Source: Mameliella sp. MMSF_3455
GTDB lineage: Bacteria > Pseudomonadota > Alphaproteobacteria > Rhodobacterales > Rhodobacteraceae
Length of the DNA: 64,000 nucleotides
Assembly (NCBI RefSeq): GCF_030733205.1
Contig: NZ_JASHJL010000005.1
Coordinates: 124,001 to 188,000, forward strand
Direction of reading: 5' to 3'
Shown: positions 25,774 to 33,680 of the stretch, piece after piece
Numbering within the stretch: position 1 is the stretch's first letter
Layout: the number at the start of each line of letters is the position of its first letter
Notes under the pieces: generated by a model
The model's input: the letters and a program-made list of their open reading frames with translations, nothing else
The model's database searches: none
Told to the model about the DNA's origin: nothing
Made by a program: the position numbers and the translations under genes

Positions 25774-27906
25774 ATGGGCACGGCCTCGACGAGGACACCG
25801 CGCAAGGGATTTCGCATCGACTGGGCGGTCTGGCGCCGCTCCTTCCTGCAATTGACTTGCCTGCTGGTGGGCGCGATGATGTTCTACCGCGGCCTGCTGA
25901 ACCTCTTTGGCTATCCCTCTCCCTGGGTCTCGCTGTTTCCGGGCACCCCGATCCTGGGCGCGCTCTGCCGGGTACCGGAATACTGGGAACGCTGGACCTT
26001 GGGGCCGATCTTCATGGGCGGCGTGTTTGGCATCGTGCTGATGTGGCGCGAATTGCGGATCGGCTGGTGGATCTTCACCGCGCTGAATTTCCTGGTCGGC
26101 TACTGGTTCATCTTCATTCTCGAGGACATCTGGCAGCACCACGTCCTGCCGCATATCGTCTTTTCCGCCGTCTTCCTGCCCTTCTACCCGGGCATGAAAC
26201 GGTCCGAATGGCTGGCGGCACGCATCAACGGCCTGCTGGCCCGCATCGCGGAACTGGCCCTCTCCCAACTGACCCGTCCCTGGGTCGCTCGGTTGGTCGA
26301 GGCGGTGCCGTTCCTGCACCGCAAGCTGAACGCCCTGTTGATCAACCGGATCGTGATGCAGGCGCGCCCGCGTCCACATCCCTTTTCGACGATGGCGCCC
26401 TATACCTCCTGGTCCAGCCTGACCGACAGGACCTGGGCGGGCCGTCACCTGGGTGTCAGCGAGATCGACCAGGACAGCCTGCCGGGATGGGAGGGCGATG
26501 CCGGTCTCAAACCGCTGTTCGAACGCCCGGACGGCACACAGGTGCTGTGCCCGAAATCCACCTGCCTCTTTCCCAGCTTCGCGCAGTACCTGACCGACGG
26601 ATTCCTGCGCACCCTGCCCGAAAGCATCGGCGGCGATACCCCGAACCCCGAGCGGCGCAAGCGCAATACCTCGAACCATGAGATCGACCTTTGCCCGCTT
26701 TATGGCCGCACCCCAGAACAGACCCGCCTCCTGCGCGTCCCTGGCCCGGACCATGCTCATCGGGGGCTGCTGCGGTCTCAGCGGATCGACGGCGAGGAGT
26801 TCCCCGAGTTCCTCTTTGCCGGCGAAGAAATCCGGCCAGAGTTCGAAGGGCTGGACCCGCCGCTGGGCCTGACAGACCTGCTGAAATCCTGCGCCTCGGA
26901 CGACCCGGCCACTGCCGCGGGCGCACGCGCCTTTCGGGACGCGCTGTTCGCTGTCGGGGGTGACCGCGTCAATTCGGTGCCGCAGGTGTCGATGATGAAC
27001 ACGCTTTTCCTGCGGGAACACAACCGGTTGGCGCGCGAAATCGGCGCCCGTCACCCGGACTGGGACGACACCCGCGTGTTCGAAACCGCGCGCAACGTGG
27101 TCGTCGTGCAGTTCATAAAGATCGTGGTCGAGGACTACATCAACCACATCGCCCCCTTCGCGTTGCACCTCATGGCGGATCCGTCGGTCTGCTGGCATGC
27201 GCCCTGGAACAAGCCCAACTGGATCACGACGGAATTCAGCCTGCTTTATCGCTGGCACGCGCTGATCCCCGATGCGATCACCTGGGGCGGGACGGAACAC
27301 CCGGTGGGCCGCAGCTATTTCATGAACAACCTGCCGCTGATCCAGACCGGTCTGAAACGCGGGTTCGAGGACATGAGCGCCCAACCCGCCGCCCGCCTTG
27401 GCCCGCGCAACACCAACGACAGCCTGCTGAACATCGAGTGGGACTCGATCCGCCAGGGCCGGATCTGCGAACTGGCCTCATACAACCGCTACCGCAGCTA
27501 CCTCGGCCAGGCTCCCGCTAAAACCTTCGACGAGATCAGCAGCGATCCGGCGGTCGCCGCGCAGCTGGCGCGCGCCTATGGTTCTGTCGAAGAGGTGGAT
27601 TTCTTTACCGGGATCTTCTGCGAGGACCGCGTGCCCGGATCGCCCCTGCCCCGCACGATCCTGTCCTTCGTGGCACTGGATGCCTTTTCGCAGGCCCTGC
27701 CCAACCCTCTGTTGTCGGAGCACGTGTTTCCGCCGCCACCCGGGTTCGACGAAGATCCGGCGATGGACCACCCCACCTTCACCCGCTACGGCTGGGAGCA
27801 GATCGGCGCCTGCGGATCGCTCCATGACATCATCGCGCGCAACGTCGAGGCGCCGGAGACGCTGGGGTTCATCGGCATGACGCGCCCCGGTTGGCAGGGG
27901 GAATAG
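25774..27906 (+). CDS. Cyclooxygenase-like haem peroxidase with N-terminal membrane domain
   Basis: A 710-residue member of the animal haem peroxidase (peroxidase-cyclooxygenase) family. The first 140 residues hold about four membrane helices. The catalytic part follows prostaglandin synthase closely: TSNHEIDLCPLYG, NTLFLREHNRLAREIG, FIKIVVEDYINHI, and EFSLLYRWHALIPD, in which Tyr492 and His495 match the cyclooxygenase catalytic Tyr and proximal His of sheep COX-1 (Tyr385, His388). In SFAQYLTDGFLRT the position of the distal His is Asp275 (codon 26596-26598). A Ser in LDAFSQAL (about 639) lines up with the aspirin-site Ser. ATG 25774 is preceded by AAGGGG; GTG 25768 is less likely. Expected to oxygenate a lipid substrate; the substrate is unknown. 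Confidence 0.85.
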   Translation: MGTASTRTPRKGFRIDWAVWRRSFLQLTCLLVGAMMFYRGLLNLFGYPSPWVSLFPGTPILGALCRVPEYWERWTLGPIFMGGVFGIVLMWRELRIGWWIFTALNFLVGYWFIFILEDIWQHHVLPHIVFSAVFLPFYPGMKRSEWLAARINGLLARIAELALSQLTRPWVARLVEAVPFLHRKLNALLINRIVMQARPRPHPFSTMAPYTSWSSLTDRTWAGRHLGVSEIDQDSLPGWEGDAGLKPLFERPDGTQVLCPKSTCLFPSFAQYLTDGFLRTLPESIGGDTPNPERRKRNTSNHEIDLCPLYGRTPEQTRLLRVPGPDHAHRGLLRSQRIDGEEFPEFLFAGEEIRPEFEGLDPPLGLTDLLKSCASDDPATAAGARAFRDALFAVGGDRVNSVPQVSMMNTLFLREHNRLAREIGARHPDWDDTRVFETARNVVVVQFIKIVVEDYINHIAPFALHLMADPSVCWHAPWNKPNWITTEFSLLYRWHALIPDAITWGGTEHPVGRSYFMNNLPLIQTGLKRGFEDMSAQPAARLGPRNTNDSLLNIEWDSIRQGRICELASYNRYRSYLGQAPAKTFDEISSDPAVAAQLARAYGSVEEVDFFTGIFCEDRVPGSPLPRTILSFVALDAFSQALPNPLLSEHVFPPPPGFDEDPAMDHPTFTRYGWEQIGACGSLHDIIARNVEAPETLGFIGMTRPGWQGE

Positions 27907-27937
27907 CCCTGCGGCGAGGACGGCCATAAGGACGGCC

Positions 27938-27967
27938 ATAAAAAAGCCCGCCCCATGCAGGGCGGGC
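27938..27967 (-). terminator. Terminator after the ectABC-ask operon
   Basis: On the minus strand GCCCGCCC-TGCATG-GGGCGGGC is followed by TTTTTT. It lies about 57 bases past the aspartokinase stop. On the plus strand the T tract is weak, so it may only partly end the convergent haem peroxidase transcript. A tandem GGACGGCCATAA precedes it. Confidence 0.85.
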
Positions 27968-28023
27968 CCTTGTTTCAGTCGGGCCGCGTGTCCACGGCCG
28001 CCATTGTCGGTCGGTCCGGCGCC

Positions 28024-29457
28024 TCAGGCGACCAGCGCGACCTTCGCCTTATCACCCTCCGCTTTCTCCTCATCGAAAAAAGCGTCGTGGAGGCTCTTGA
28101 TGGCCTTGGCCATATCGTCCCGTTCCAGGATGTATTGCGTGTCCACGTTGCGCGGTCCCTGGCTTGCGCCGACCGAATAGATGCCCGCCTGGGCAAAGCT
28201 TTCCAGCCCGCGCTGCAGAACCGACAGACCGCTGAGGTCGCGGCCCACGACCGAAACCAGCGACAGCTTGCGCGTCTTGATCTCGGCATGGGGGTAACGC
28301 TCGGCCAGATCGGACTCGACCCGGCGCAGCGCTTTCAGCGAGGTGTCAACGTAGTGCGTGACCGTGTTGGCGTTCGAGACCTTGGAGACGATGCGCACGT
28401 TGTGGCGCGTCAGCGCGTCAAGGATCGAGGCGTCATAGCCCTTCACCCCGACCATGTCCTGTTCGAACACTTCCAGCGCGATCACGTCCAGGCCGGTCAC
28501 GATCTCGACGCCCGGGCTGTCTGCCGGCTGGTCGTCGATCAGCGTGCCGGGATCGCCCGGATCAAAGGCGTTGGTGACGCGCAACGGCACGTTGGCCTGG
28601 CGCAGCGTCTTGGCCGCGGAGGGGTGGATCGCCTCCATCCCCAGGTTCGCCATCTGGTCGGCCACGTCGTAGTTGGTCCGGCCAAGCTTGCGCACCTTGT
28701 CTTCGCCAACGATCTTGGGGTCGGCGGACGACAGGTGGAATTCCTTGTGAATGATCGCCTCGCGCGCGCCGGTCTGTGCGGCCAGTTCGCTGAAGGTCAC
28801 CTCGGAATAGCCGCGATCGAACTCGCGCATCAGGCCTTCGCGGCACTGGGCATAGCCGGTCACGATGGGCATTTCGGTCTCGGGGTCGATCCCTTCCATG
28901 CCACGATCCAGCCGCTCCTGCAGCGTCACCTCGCCATCGTCGCGCCAGCCGGTCAGGTCGACCAGCCGCGCGTTCACGCCGGCACGTTGCAGCAGCAGCA
29001 CCGCCACATGCGCCGAATGCGCCTCACCCAGGCCGGACAGCAGCTCACGGATGTGCAGCAGATGCGCGTTCAGCCGGAAATGGCCGTAGGAACACAGGCG
29101 TTGCAGGTCGATCAGGCAGTTGCGCGCCCCCTCGATCCGCTCCTGGACAAAATTGGTCGCCTGCTCGATGTCGCCGGGGTGGTCAAGCACCGCCTCGTGC
29201 GCCTCGATCATGGCGTCGCTGACACGGCTCAGCGCCTCGTGCCAGCCGTGGTCGTCCTCGGCGTTGGCAAAGCGCGCATAGACGCCGTCCTCGCCGGTCT
29301 TCTTGTGTTCCAGCAGCAGGTTGGTGATTCCACCAAAGGCCGAAACGACAAATACACGACCGTAACGCGCCTCGCCGTCCTTGAGGAACAGCGTATCGCG
29401 CAGGTCGGCGAGGCGGGACATGCTTGTCCCGCCGATCTTTTCAACAGTGTGGGTCAT
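28024..29457 (-). CDS. ask: Aspartate kinase of the ectoine operon
   Basis: Phosphorylates aspartate, the first step towards aspartate semialdehyde, the precursor of ectoine. The kinase N terminus VEKIGGTSMSRLADLRD, the SELAAQTGAREAIIHKEF segment and a C-terminal regulatory half with ACT-type sequence (NVRIVSKVSNANTVTHYVD, KLSLVSVVGRDLSGLSVL) are visible. This version, found next to ectC, is a known specialised aspartokinase that escapes normal amino-acid feedback in other species. ATG 29457 is chosen; the frame extends to 29499 into ectC. It is the last gene of ectABC-ask, followed by a terminator. Confidence 0.93.
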   Translation of the reverse strand: MTHTVEKIGGTSMSRLADLRDTLFLKDGEARYGRVFVVSAFGGITNLLLEHKKTGEDGVYARFANAEDDHGWHEALSRVSDAMIEAHEAVLDHPGDIEQATNFVQERIEGARNCLIDLQRLCSYGHFRLNAHLLHIRELLSGLGEAHSAHVAVLLLQRAGVNARLVDLTGWRDDGEVTLQERLDRGMEGIDPETEMPIVTGYAQCREGLMREFDRGYSEVTFSELAAQTGAREAIIHKEFHLSSADPKIVGEDKVRKLGRTNYDVADQMANLGMEAIHPSAAKTLRQANVPLRVTNAFDPGDPGTLIDDQPADSPGVEIVTGLDVIALEVFEQDMVGVKGYDASILDALTRHNVRIVSKVSNANTVTHYVDTSLKALRRVESDLAERYPHAEIKTRKLSLVSVVGRDLSGLSVLQRGLESFAQAGIYSVGASQGPRNVDTQYILERDDMAKAIKSLHDAFFDEEKAEGDKAKVALVA

Positions 29458-29461
29458 GTGT

Positions 29462-29863
29462 TTAGGCCTCCACCTCCTCGGGGGCGGCATAGGATCCATC
29501 TTCGCGGTGCACTTCCTTGCCGGTCACCGGCGGATTGAAGCAGCAGGCCATCCAGAGTTCTTCCTCGGCCCGCAGCGTGTGCTTGTCGTGCTCGTTGAGC
29601 GCATACATGGTGCCCGGCTTGATCTGGTGGGTCTCACCGGTCTTGAGGTCGGTGATCGACCCCTTGCCCTGCATGCAGTAGACGCTCTCGAAGTGGTTCT
29701 TGTAGTGGAACGTGTGTTCCGAGCCGGCTTCGAGCACGGTGATGTGGAAGGAAAACCCCATTCCATCATCCGCCAGCAGCATCCGCACGCTCGTCCACTG
29801 CGCATCGGAGACGACGCGCTCTTTCTGGTTCTTGCTGATCTCTTCGAAATCTCTGACGATCAT
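29462..29863 (-). CDS. ectC: L-ectoine synthase
   Basis: EctC closes N-acetyl-diaminobutyrate to the compatible solute ectoine. The 133-residue cupin begins MIVRDFEEISKNQKERVV and contains the metal-binding cupin motifs HYKNHFESVYCMQGKG and the LNEHDKHTLRAEEELWMAC block. Its GGAG binding site overlaps the ectB stop, indicating coupled translation. Only 4 bases separate its stop from the aspartokinase start. Confidence 0.97.
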   Translation of the reverse strand: MIVRDFEEISKNQKERVVSDAQWTSVRMLLADDGMGFSFHITVLEAGSEHTFHYKNHFESVYCMQGKGSITDLKTGETHQIKPGTMYALNEHDKHTLRAEEELWMACCFNPPVTGKEVHREDGSYAAPEEVEA

Positions 29864-29868
29864 GGCTG

Positions 29869-31155
29869 TTACTCCGCTGCAATCTTCTGGGTCGACAGCA
29901 CCGAACGCGCCGCGTCGATCAGGATGTTCAGACCATCCTTGAGGGTTTCGTCCGGGGTGGTGAGCGGGGCAAGCACCTTGACCACCTCGTCCTCGGCACC
30001 CGAGGTTTCGATGATCAGTCCGTTTTCAAAGGCCTCGGCGCAGATCGCCGCCGCCAGGTCACCGGACCCGACGTCCACGCCGCGCATCATGCCACGGCCC
30101 TTCAGCTTGGCGTCCGGGATCATCGAGGCGATCGTCTCCAGCCCATGTTCCACGGTCTGTGCACGACGCTTGATGTCCTTCTGGAATTCATCATCGCTCC
30201 AGAACTTCTCGAGCGCCACGCGGGCGGTCACGAAGGCATGGGTGTTGCCGCGGAAGGTGCCGTTGTGTTCGGCGGGTTTCCAGATGTCCAGCTCGGGCTT
30301 GATCAGCAGCGCGGCAAAGGGAAGTCCCATCCCGCTCAGCGACTTTGCCAGCGGAATCAGGTCCGGCTCGATGCCCATTTCCTCGAAGGAGAAGAAGGTG
30401 CCGGTGCGGCCACAACCTGCCTGGATGTCATCGACGATAAGCAGTGCGCCATGTTCCTTGGCAAGACGCGCGATGCCCTGCATGAACTCCTTGGACGCGG
30501 CGTTCAGACCACCCTCGCCCTGCACGGGTTCGATGATAAAGGCTGCCGGCGCGTCGACGCCCGAGGACGGGTTGCCAAGCATCTGCTCGATGATGTCGAG
30601 GCTGTCGACCTCATCGCCAAAGGCGCCTTCGAACGGCATGTGCGTGGTGCCCGACAGCGGGGTGCCACCGCCGTTCCGCTTGCCGGCATTGCCGGTGGCG
30701 GCGAGCGCACCCAGCGTCATGCCGTGGAAACCGTTGGTGAAGGCGATCACGTTCGTGCGGCCGGTCACCTTGCGCGCCAGCTTGATCGCGGCCTCGACGG
30801 CGTTGGTGCCGGTCGGGCCGGTCATCATGATCTTGTGGTCCATGCCGCGCGGCTTGAGGATCAGTTCCTCGAAGGTCTCGAGGAAGCGCGCCTTCTCGCC
30901 GGTGTGCATGTCCAGGCCGTGCGCGATCCCGTTATGCGACAGATGGTTCATCAGCGCGCATTTCATGTCGGGATCGTTGTGACCGTAGTTCAGCGACGAA
31001 CAGCCGGCCAAGAAATCGATATAGGTCCGCCCTGCGGCGTCGGTCATCTCCGAGCCAAGCGCGGTGGTGAAAACGGTATCAAAGCTGCGGCAGTAGCTCC
31101 GCGCTTCCGACTCCCGTCGTTTGAAGATCGTGGGGTGAAAGGTCTGGGACGACAT
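29869..31155 (-). CDS. ectB: Diaminobutyrate-2-oxoglutarate transaminase
   Basis: EctB aminates aspartate semialdehyde to L-2,4-diaminobutyrate using glutamate, with pyridoxal phosphate as cofactor. Seen: DFLAGCSSLNYGHNDPDMK, MMTGPTGTNAVEAAIKLARK, FHGMTLGALAATGN, the PLP-aspartate region LLIVDDIQAGCGRTG, and the lysine in PLAKSLSGMGLPFAALL. ATG 31155 (MSSQTFHPTIFKRRESEARS) matches the family; the frame to 31353 overlaps ectA and is rejected. Second gene of the ectoine operon, 47 bases after ectA. Confidence 0.97.
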   Translation of the reverse strand: MSSQTFHPTIFKRRESEARSYCRSFDTVFTTALGSEMTDAAGRTYIDFLAGCSSLNYGHNDPDMKCALMNHLSHNGIAHGLDMHTGEKARFLETFEELILKPRGMDHKIMMTGPTGTNAVEAAIKLARKVTGRTNVIAFTNGFHGMTLGALAATGNAGKRNGGGTPLSGTTHMPFEGAFGDEVDSLDIIEQMLGNPSSGVDAPAAFIIEPVQGEGGLNAASKEFMQGIARLAKEHGALLIVDDIQAGCGRTGTFFSFEEMGIEPDLIPLAKSLSGMGLPFAALLIKPELDIWKPAEHNGTFRGNTHAFVTARVALEKFWSDDEFQKDIKRRAQTVEHGLETIASMIPDAKLKGRGMMRGVDVGSGDLAAAICAEAFENGLIIETSGAEDEVVKVLAPLTTPDETLKDGLNILIDAARSVLSTQKIAAE

Positions 31156-31202
31156 TATGTGCTCTCGTTCTATGTGAGGAATGTGGGCGAAGGGCGCGGG
31201 GC

Positions 31203-31733
31203 TCAGGCCGCCTGCGCCAGCTCTTCGGCCACCTTGATGGTCACGAGGTTCTCGGTCTTGTGCCGCTTGTTGAAGTGCAGCGACTGCGTGTAGTAGGGCT
31301 GCACGTCGAGACCACGGCCCATGCGGCGCGCGAACTTGCGGAACAGCGCCCACGAAGCGTCGTTGTCACCGGTGATGGTGGTCTGCATGCGGGTCACGTC
31401 CTCGCAGACGTCACGGTTCAGGATGGTCTGCAGCATCAGGCCGCCAAGACCCATACCGCGCGCCTTGTCGGACACGGCAACCTGCCAGACGAACAGGGTG
31501 TCCGGCTCGTTGGGAAGGACATAGCCCGACACCCAACCGACGATCTCCCCATCCAGTTCGGCAACGACGCAGGTGTCGGCGAAGTGATCGCACTGCAGCA
31601 GGTTGCAGTACATCGAGTTCTCGTCGAGCGGCTTGCACGAGCGTACCAGCTCCCAGATCGCCGCCCCGTCTTCTGCGGTGGGCACACGCAGGCTGGGCAA
31701 GGACGAACGGGCGATATCGCGCGGATGTTGCAT
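31203..31733 (-). CDS. ectA: L-2,4-diaminobutyrate N-acetyltransferase
   Basis: EctA acetylates diaminobutyrate with acetyl-CoA. The GNAT fold is visible: RVPTAEDGAAIWELVRSC, MYCNLLQCDHFADTCVVAEL, and the acetyl-CoA loop VSDKARGMGLGGLMLQTIL. At 176 residues it has the normal length. GAGGAG lies just before ATG 31733. First gene of the operon; its upstream region is shared with a divergent MarR-family regulator. Confidence 0.96.
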   Translation of the reverse strand: MQHPRDIARSSLPSLRVPTAEDGAAIWELVRSCKPLDENSMYCNLLQCDHFADTCVVAELDGEIVGWVSGYVLPNEPDTLFVWQVAVSDKARGMGLGGLMLQTILNRDVCEDVTRMQTTITGDNDASWALFRKFARRMGRGLDVQPYYTQSLHFNKRHKTENLVTIKVAEELAQAA

Positions 31734-31773
31734 AGGATGAAGTCTCCTCGTTTGCTTTGGATGACGAAATAGC

Positions 31774-31889
31774 GTGCTGCCCCTGAAATTTCAACTGGCA
31801 AAGCAATTTTTATCCGCTTTCAGCCAAATATGGCCTCTATCGCGCGTGTTTCGGCCTTATTTAGCTTAGGATGGCAAAGCACTATTGCC
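31774..31889. promoter_or_regulatory. Putative EctR operator region between ectA and ectR
   Basis: TGGCAAAGCA occurs twice exactly (31796-31805 and 31872-31881). The first copy is half of an imperfect palindrome around GAAATTTC (31774-31805); the second is half of GGCAA-N7-TTGCC (31873-31889), which abuts a possible ectR -35 (TTGAAT, 31890) upstream of TATATC (31911-31916). These repeats are the likely binding sites of the divergent MarR-type regulator. Confidence 0.45.
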
Positions 31890-31944
31890 TTGAATACCCC
31901 GTGAGAGACCTATATCGTTAGTCATGCTAATCAATGGAACACTG

Positions 31945-32427
31945 ATGGACCGCGTCGATACCTGCCTGATTGCAATCCGCCGAATCCTGCGCGCGACCGA
32001 GTTGTACGGACGCGAGCTGAAACAGACGTCCGGCATCACGGCGGTGCAGTTCCGGGTCCTTCAGATCATCTCTGAGCGCAGCCACGCGACGGCCAAGGAA
32101 ATATCCGTCCGCATGCGCGTGTCGCAGGCCACCGTGACCTCGCTGGTGGACAAGCTGGTGCGCCAGGGCATGGTTGTCCGTGAGAAATCCGAACAGGATC
32201 GACGCCAGACCAACATTCACATCACCCCCAAGGGCCGCCAGACACTGGACGAGGCCCCCGATCCGCTGCAGCAGCGGTTCGTGCGCAAGTTCGACGCGAT
32301 GGAGGACTGGGAGCAATCCATGCTGGTCTCCAGCCTGGAAAGGGTGGCCACGATGCTGGACGCCGAGGATCTCGACGCCTCCCCCGTGCTCGACACCGGA
32401 GAGCTCAAACGCACACTGGATCACTGA
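31945..32427 (+). CDS. ectR: MarR-family regulator of the ectoine operon
   Basis: A 160-residue winged-helix regulator. The DNA-binding domain is visible: TAVQFRVLQIISERSHATAK, RVSQATVTSLVDKLVRQGMV, and the wing VREKSEQDRRQTNIHITPKG. It diverges from ectABC-ask, the position of EctR1-type regulators that repress ectoine genes in other halotolerant bacteria. ATG 31945 (MDRVDTCLIAIRRILRATEL) fits the family and leaves a short leader after the candidate -10 at 31911; ATG 31924 would make an essentially leaderless mRNA and add seven residues. Confidence 0.9.
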   Translation: MDRVDTCLIAIRRILRATELYGRELKQTSGITAVQFRVLQIISERSHATAKEISVRMRVSQATVTSLVDKLVRQGMVVREKSEQDRRQTNIHITPKGRQTLDEAPDPLQQRFVRKFDAMEDWEQSMLVSSLERVATMLDAEDLDASPVLDTGELKRTLDH

Positions 32428-32616
32428 GCAGCAGCGCGCTGCAGATCTCGCTCGACGTCCCGTCATCTCTCAGGCGGTGCTATTCGTGATCTTGGAGGGC
32501 CTGATCAATGACGGCACCGTGTGGATGAACACGACCACCGATCCCGACATCCGCCGTCAATCGCTGCGGCAAAGGGGTGTCCCAAGGGGCCGGTCACAGC
32601 AGTAATGCTGTTTCTG

Positions 32617-32640
32617 AAAACGCGCCGGCACCGGCGTTTT
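32617..32640. terminator. Probable terminator after the sensor kinase gene
   Basis: AAAACGCGCCGG-CA-CCGGCGTTTT forms a GC stem with a small bulge and A/T runs at both ends. It lies about 65 bases past the sensor kinase stop (minus) and could also end the ectR transcript. The rest of 32428-32705 shows no supported gene. Confidence 0.5.
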
Positions 32641-32705
32641 GCCGCCCAGACCGCAGAGAGGGCGCTCGTGGATGCAGAGCGCTTCACGTCGCATCGCAAA
32701 GGCGC

Positions 32706-33680
32706 TCAGCGCTCGGCGGATGCAAACCTGATCCCCAGCCGCGTGCCCCGTTCCGCAGGTAACAACCAGATACCGGCGCCGTGGGCGGTCAGCAGGTTGC
32801 GGACGATGGCCAGCCCCATGCCGGTGCCCCCTTCCCCACGGCGCGTGGTGAAGAACGGGTCAAAGACGCGCGCGGCGTTGCCCGGCGAAATCCCCGTCCC
32901 GTCATCCTGCACCTGCAAAAAGGGCGCTCCGTCTTCCGACCCGGTGCGCAACAGAACCTGGCGCGCGCCATGTTCCCCCGCGTTGCGCAGAAGCTGCCCC
33001 AGGACGATCTTCATACCCGCCCCGGCGATCGGCAAGGGAACGCTGCCACCCTCGACCTGCAGGGCAAGGTCCGGGTGGTCCTCGCGCAGGCCCGTGCGCA
33101 GATCGTCCAGCGTGGACGTGCCAAGGTAGCGTGTCTCCCGCGCGCGGGCGACCTCGCGCAGCGCGGCAAGCTGGCGTTCGATCTGGGTGCAGGCGCCATC
33201 GACCTGCGCCACCAGCGCCGCGTCCTCACGGCCCAGCGCCCCGCCGTCCTCCAACAGTTCACTGGCCGCGCGGATTGCCGTGACAGGCGTGCGCAGTTCA
33301 TGCGTGACCTGATCGGTAAAGGCGCGGATCGTCGCCTCTCGGTCGCGCAGCGTCTCGGCCATCGCGATCACGCGGCGGGCGGTGGCGTGCAGTTCATGCG
33401 TGCCGAAATGGCGCGGCGGCGCCGGAGTGCCGCCGCGCTCCTGCGCCTCGGCATAGGCCTCGAGCGCGCGGATCGGGCGCAGCAAGAGCCGTACCAACAG
33501 CCAGCCCAGCACCGCCGTCACCAGCGTGATCGACAGGGCCAACAGGATCGCCGCGTTGCGGAACCCGATCACCGGCCCCAGGTAGCGCAGCGCCACCAGA
33601 CCCGCGAAGGAAACGACCAGCGTACCGCCCAGTGCCCCGCCAAGGACAAAGCCCAACGAGGGCCGCCAGTGCCCGCTCAT
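32706..33680 (-). CDS. Membrane sensor histidine kinase with almost no periplasmic domain
   Basis: A 324-residue two-component kinase. Two membrane helices (about residues 9-31 and 42-66) are separated by only some ten residues, so there is no extracytoplasmic sensor domain. A HAMP-like linker follows, then the phosphorylation site His127 in FTDQVTHELRTPVTAIRAAS, an N-box LGQLLRNAGEHGA, and the ATP lid GGTGMGLAIVRNLL. The arrangement is CreC-like. Its start overlaps the stop of the upstream response-regulator frame (ATGA, 33677-33680), making that regulator the obvious partner. The sensing role may fall to the membrane protein fused to that regulator (inference). Confidence 0.9.
   Translation of the reverse strand: MSGHWRPSLGFVLGGALGGTLVVSFAGLVALRYLGPVIGFRNAAILLALSITLVTAVLGWLLVRLLLRPIRALEAYAEAQERGGTPAPPRHFGTHELHATARRVIAMAETLRDREATIRAFTDQVTHELRTPVTAIRAASELLEDGGALGREDAALVAQVDGACTQIERQLAALREVARARETRYLGTSTLDDLRTGLREDHPDLALQVEGGSVPLPIAGAGMKIVLGQLLRNAGEHGARQVLLRTGSEDGAPFLQVQDDGTGISPGNAARVFDPFFTTRRGEGGTGMGLAIVRNLLTAHGAGIWLLPAERGTRLGIRFASAER

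Noticed and set aside
25687-27384. 565-codon minus-strand open frame opposite the COX-like gene
   Set aside because: The plus strand encodes a protein with cyclooxygenase motifs; the antisense frame lacks domains and overlaps the start of the cytochrome gene.
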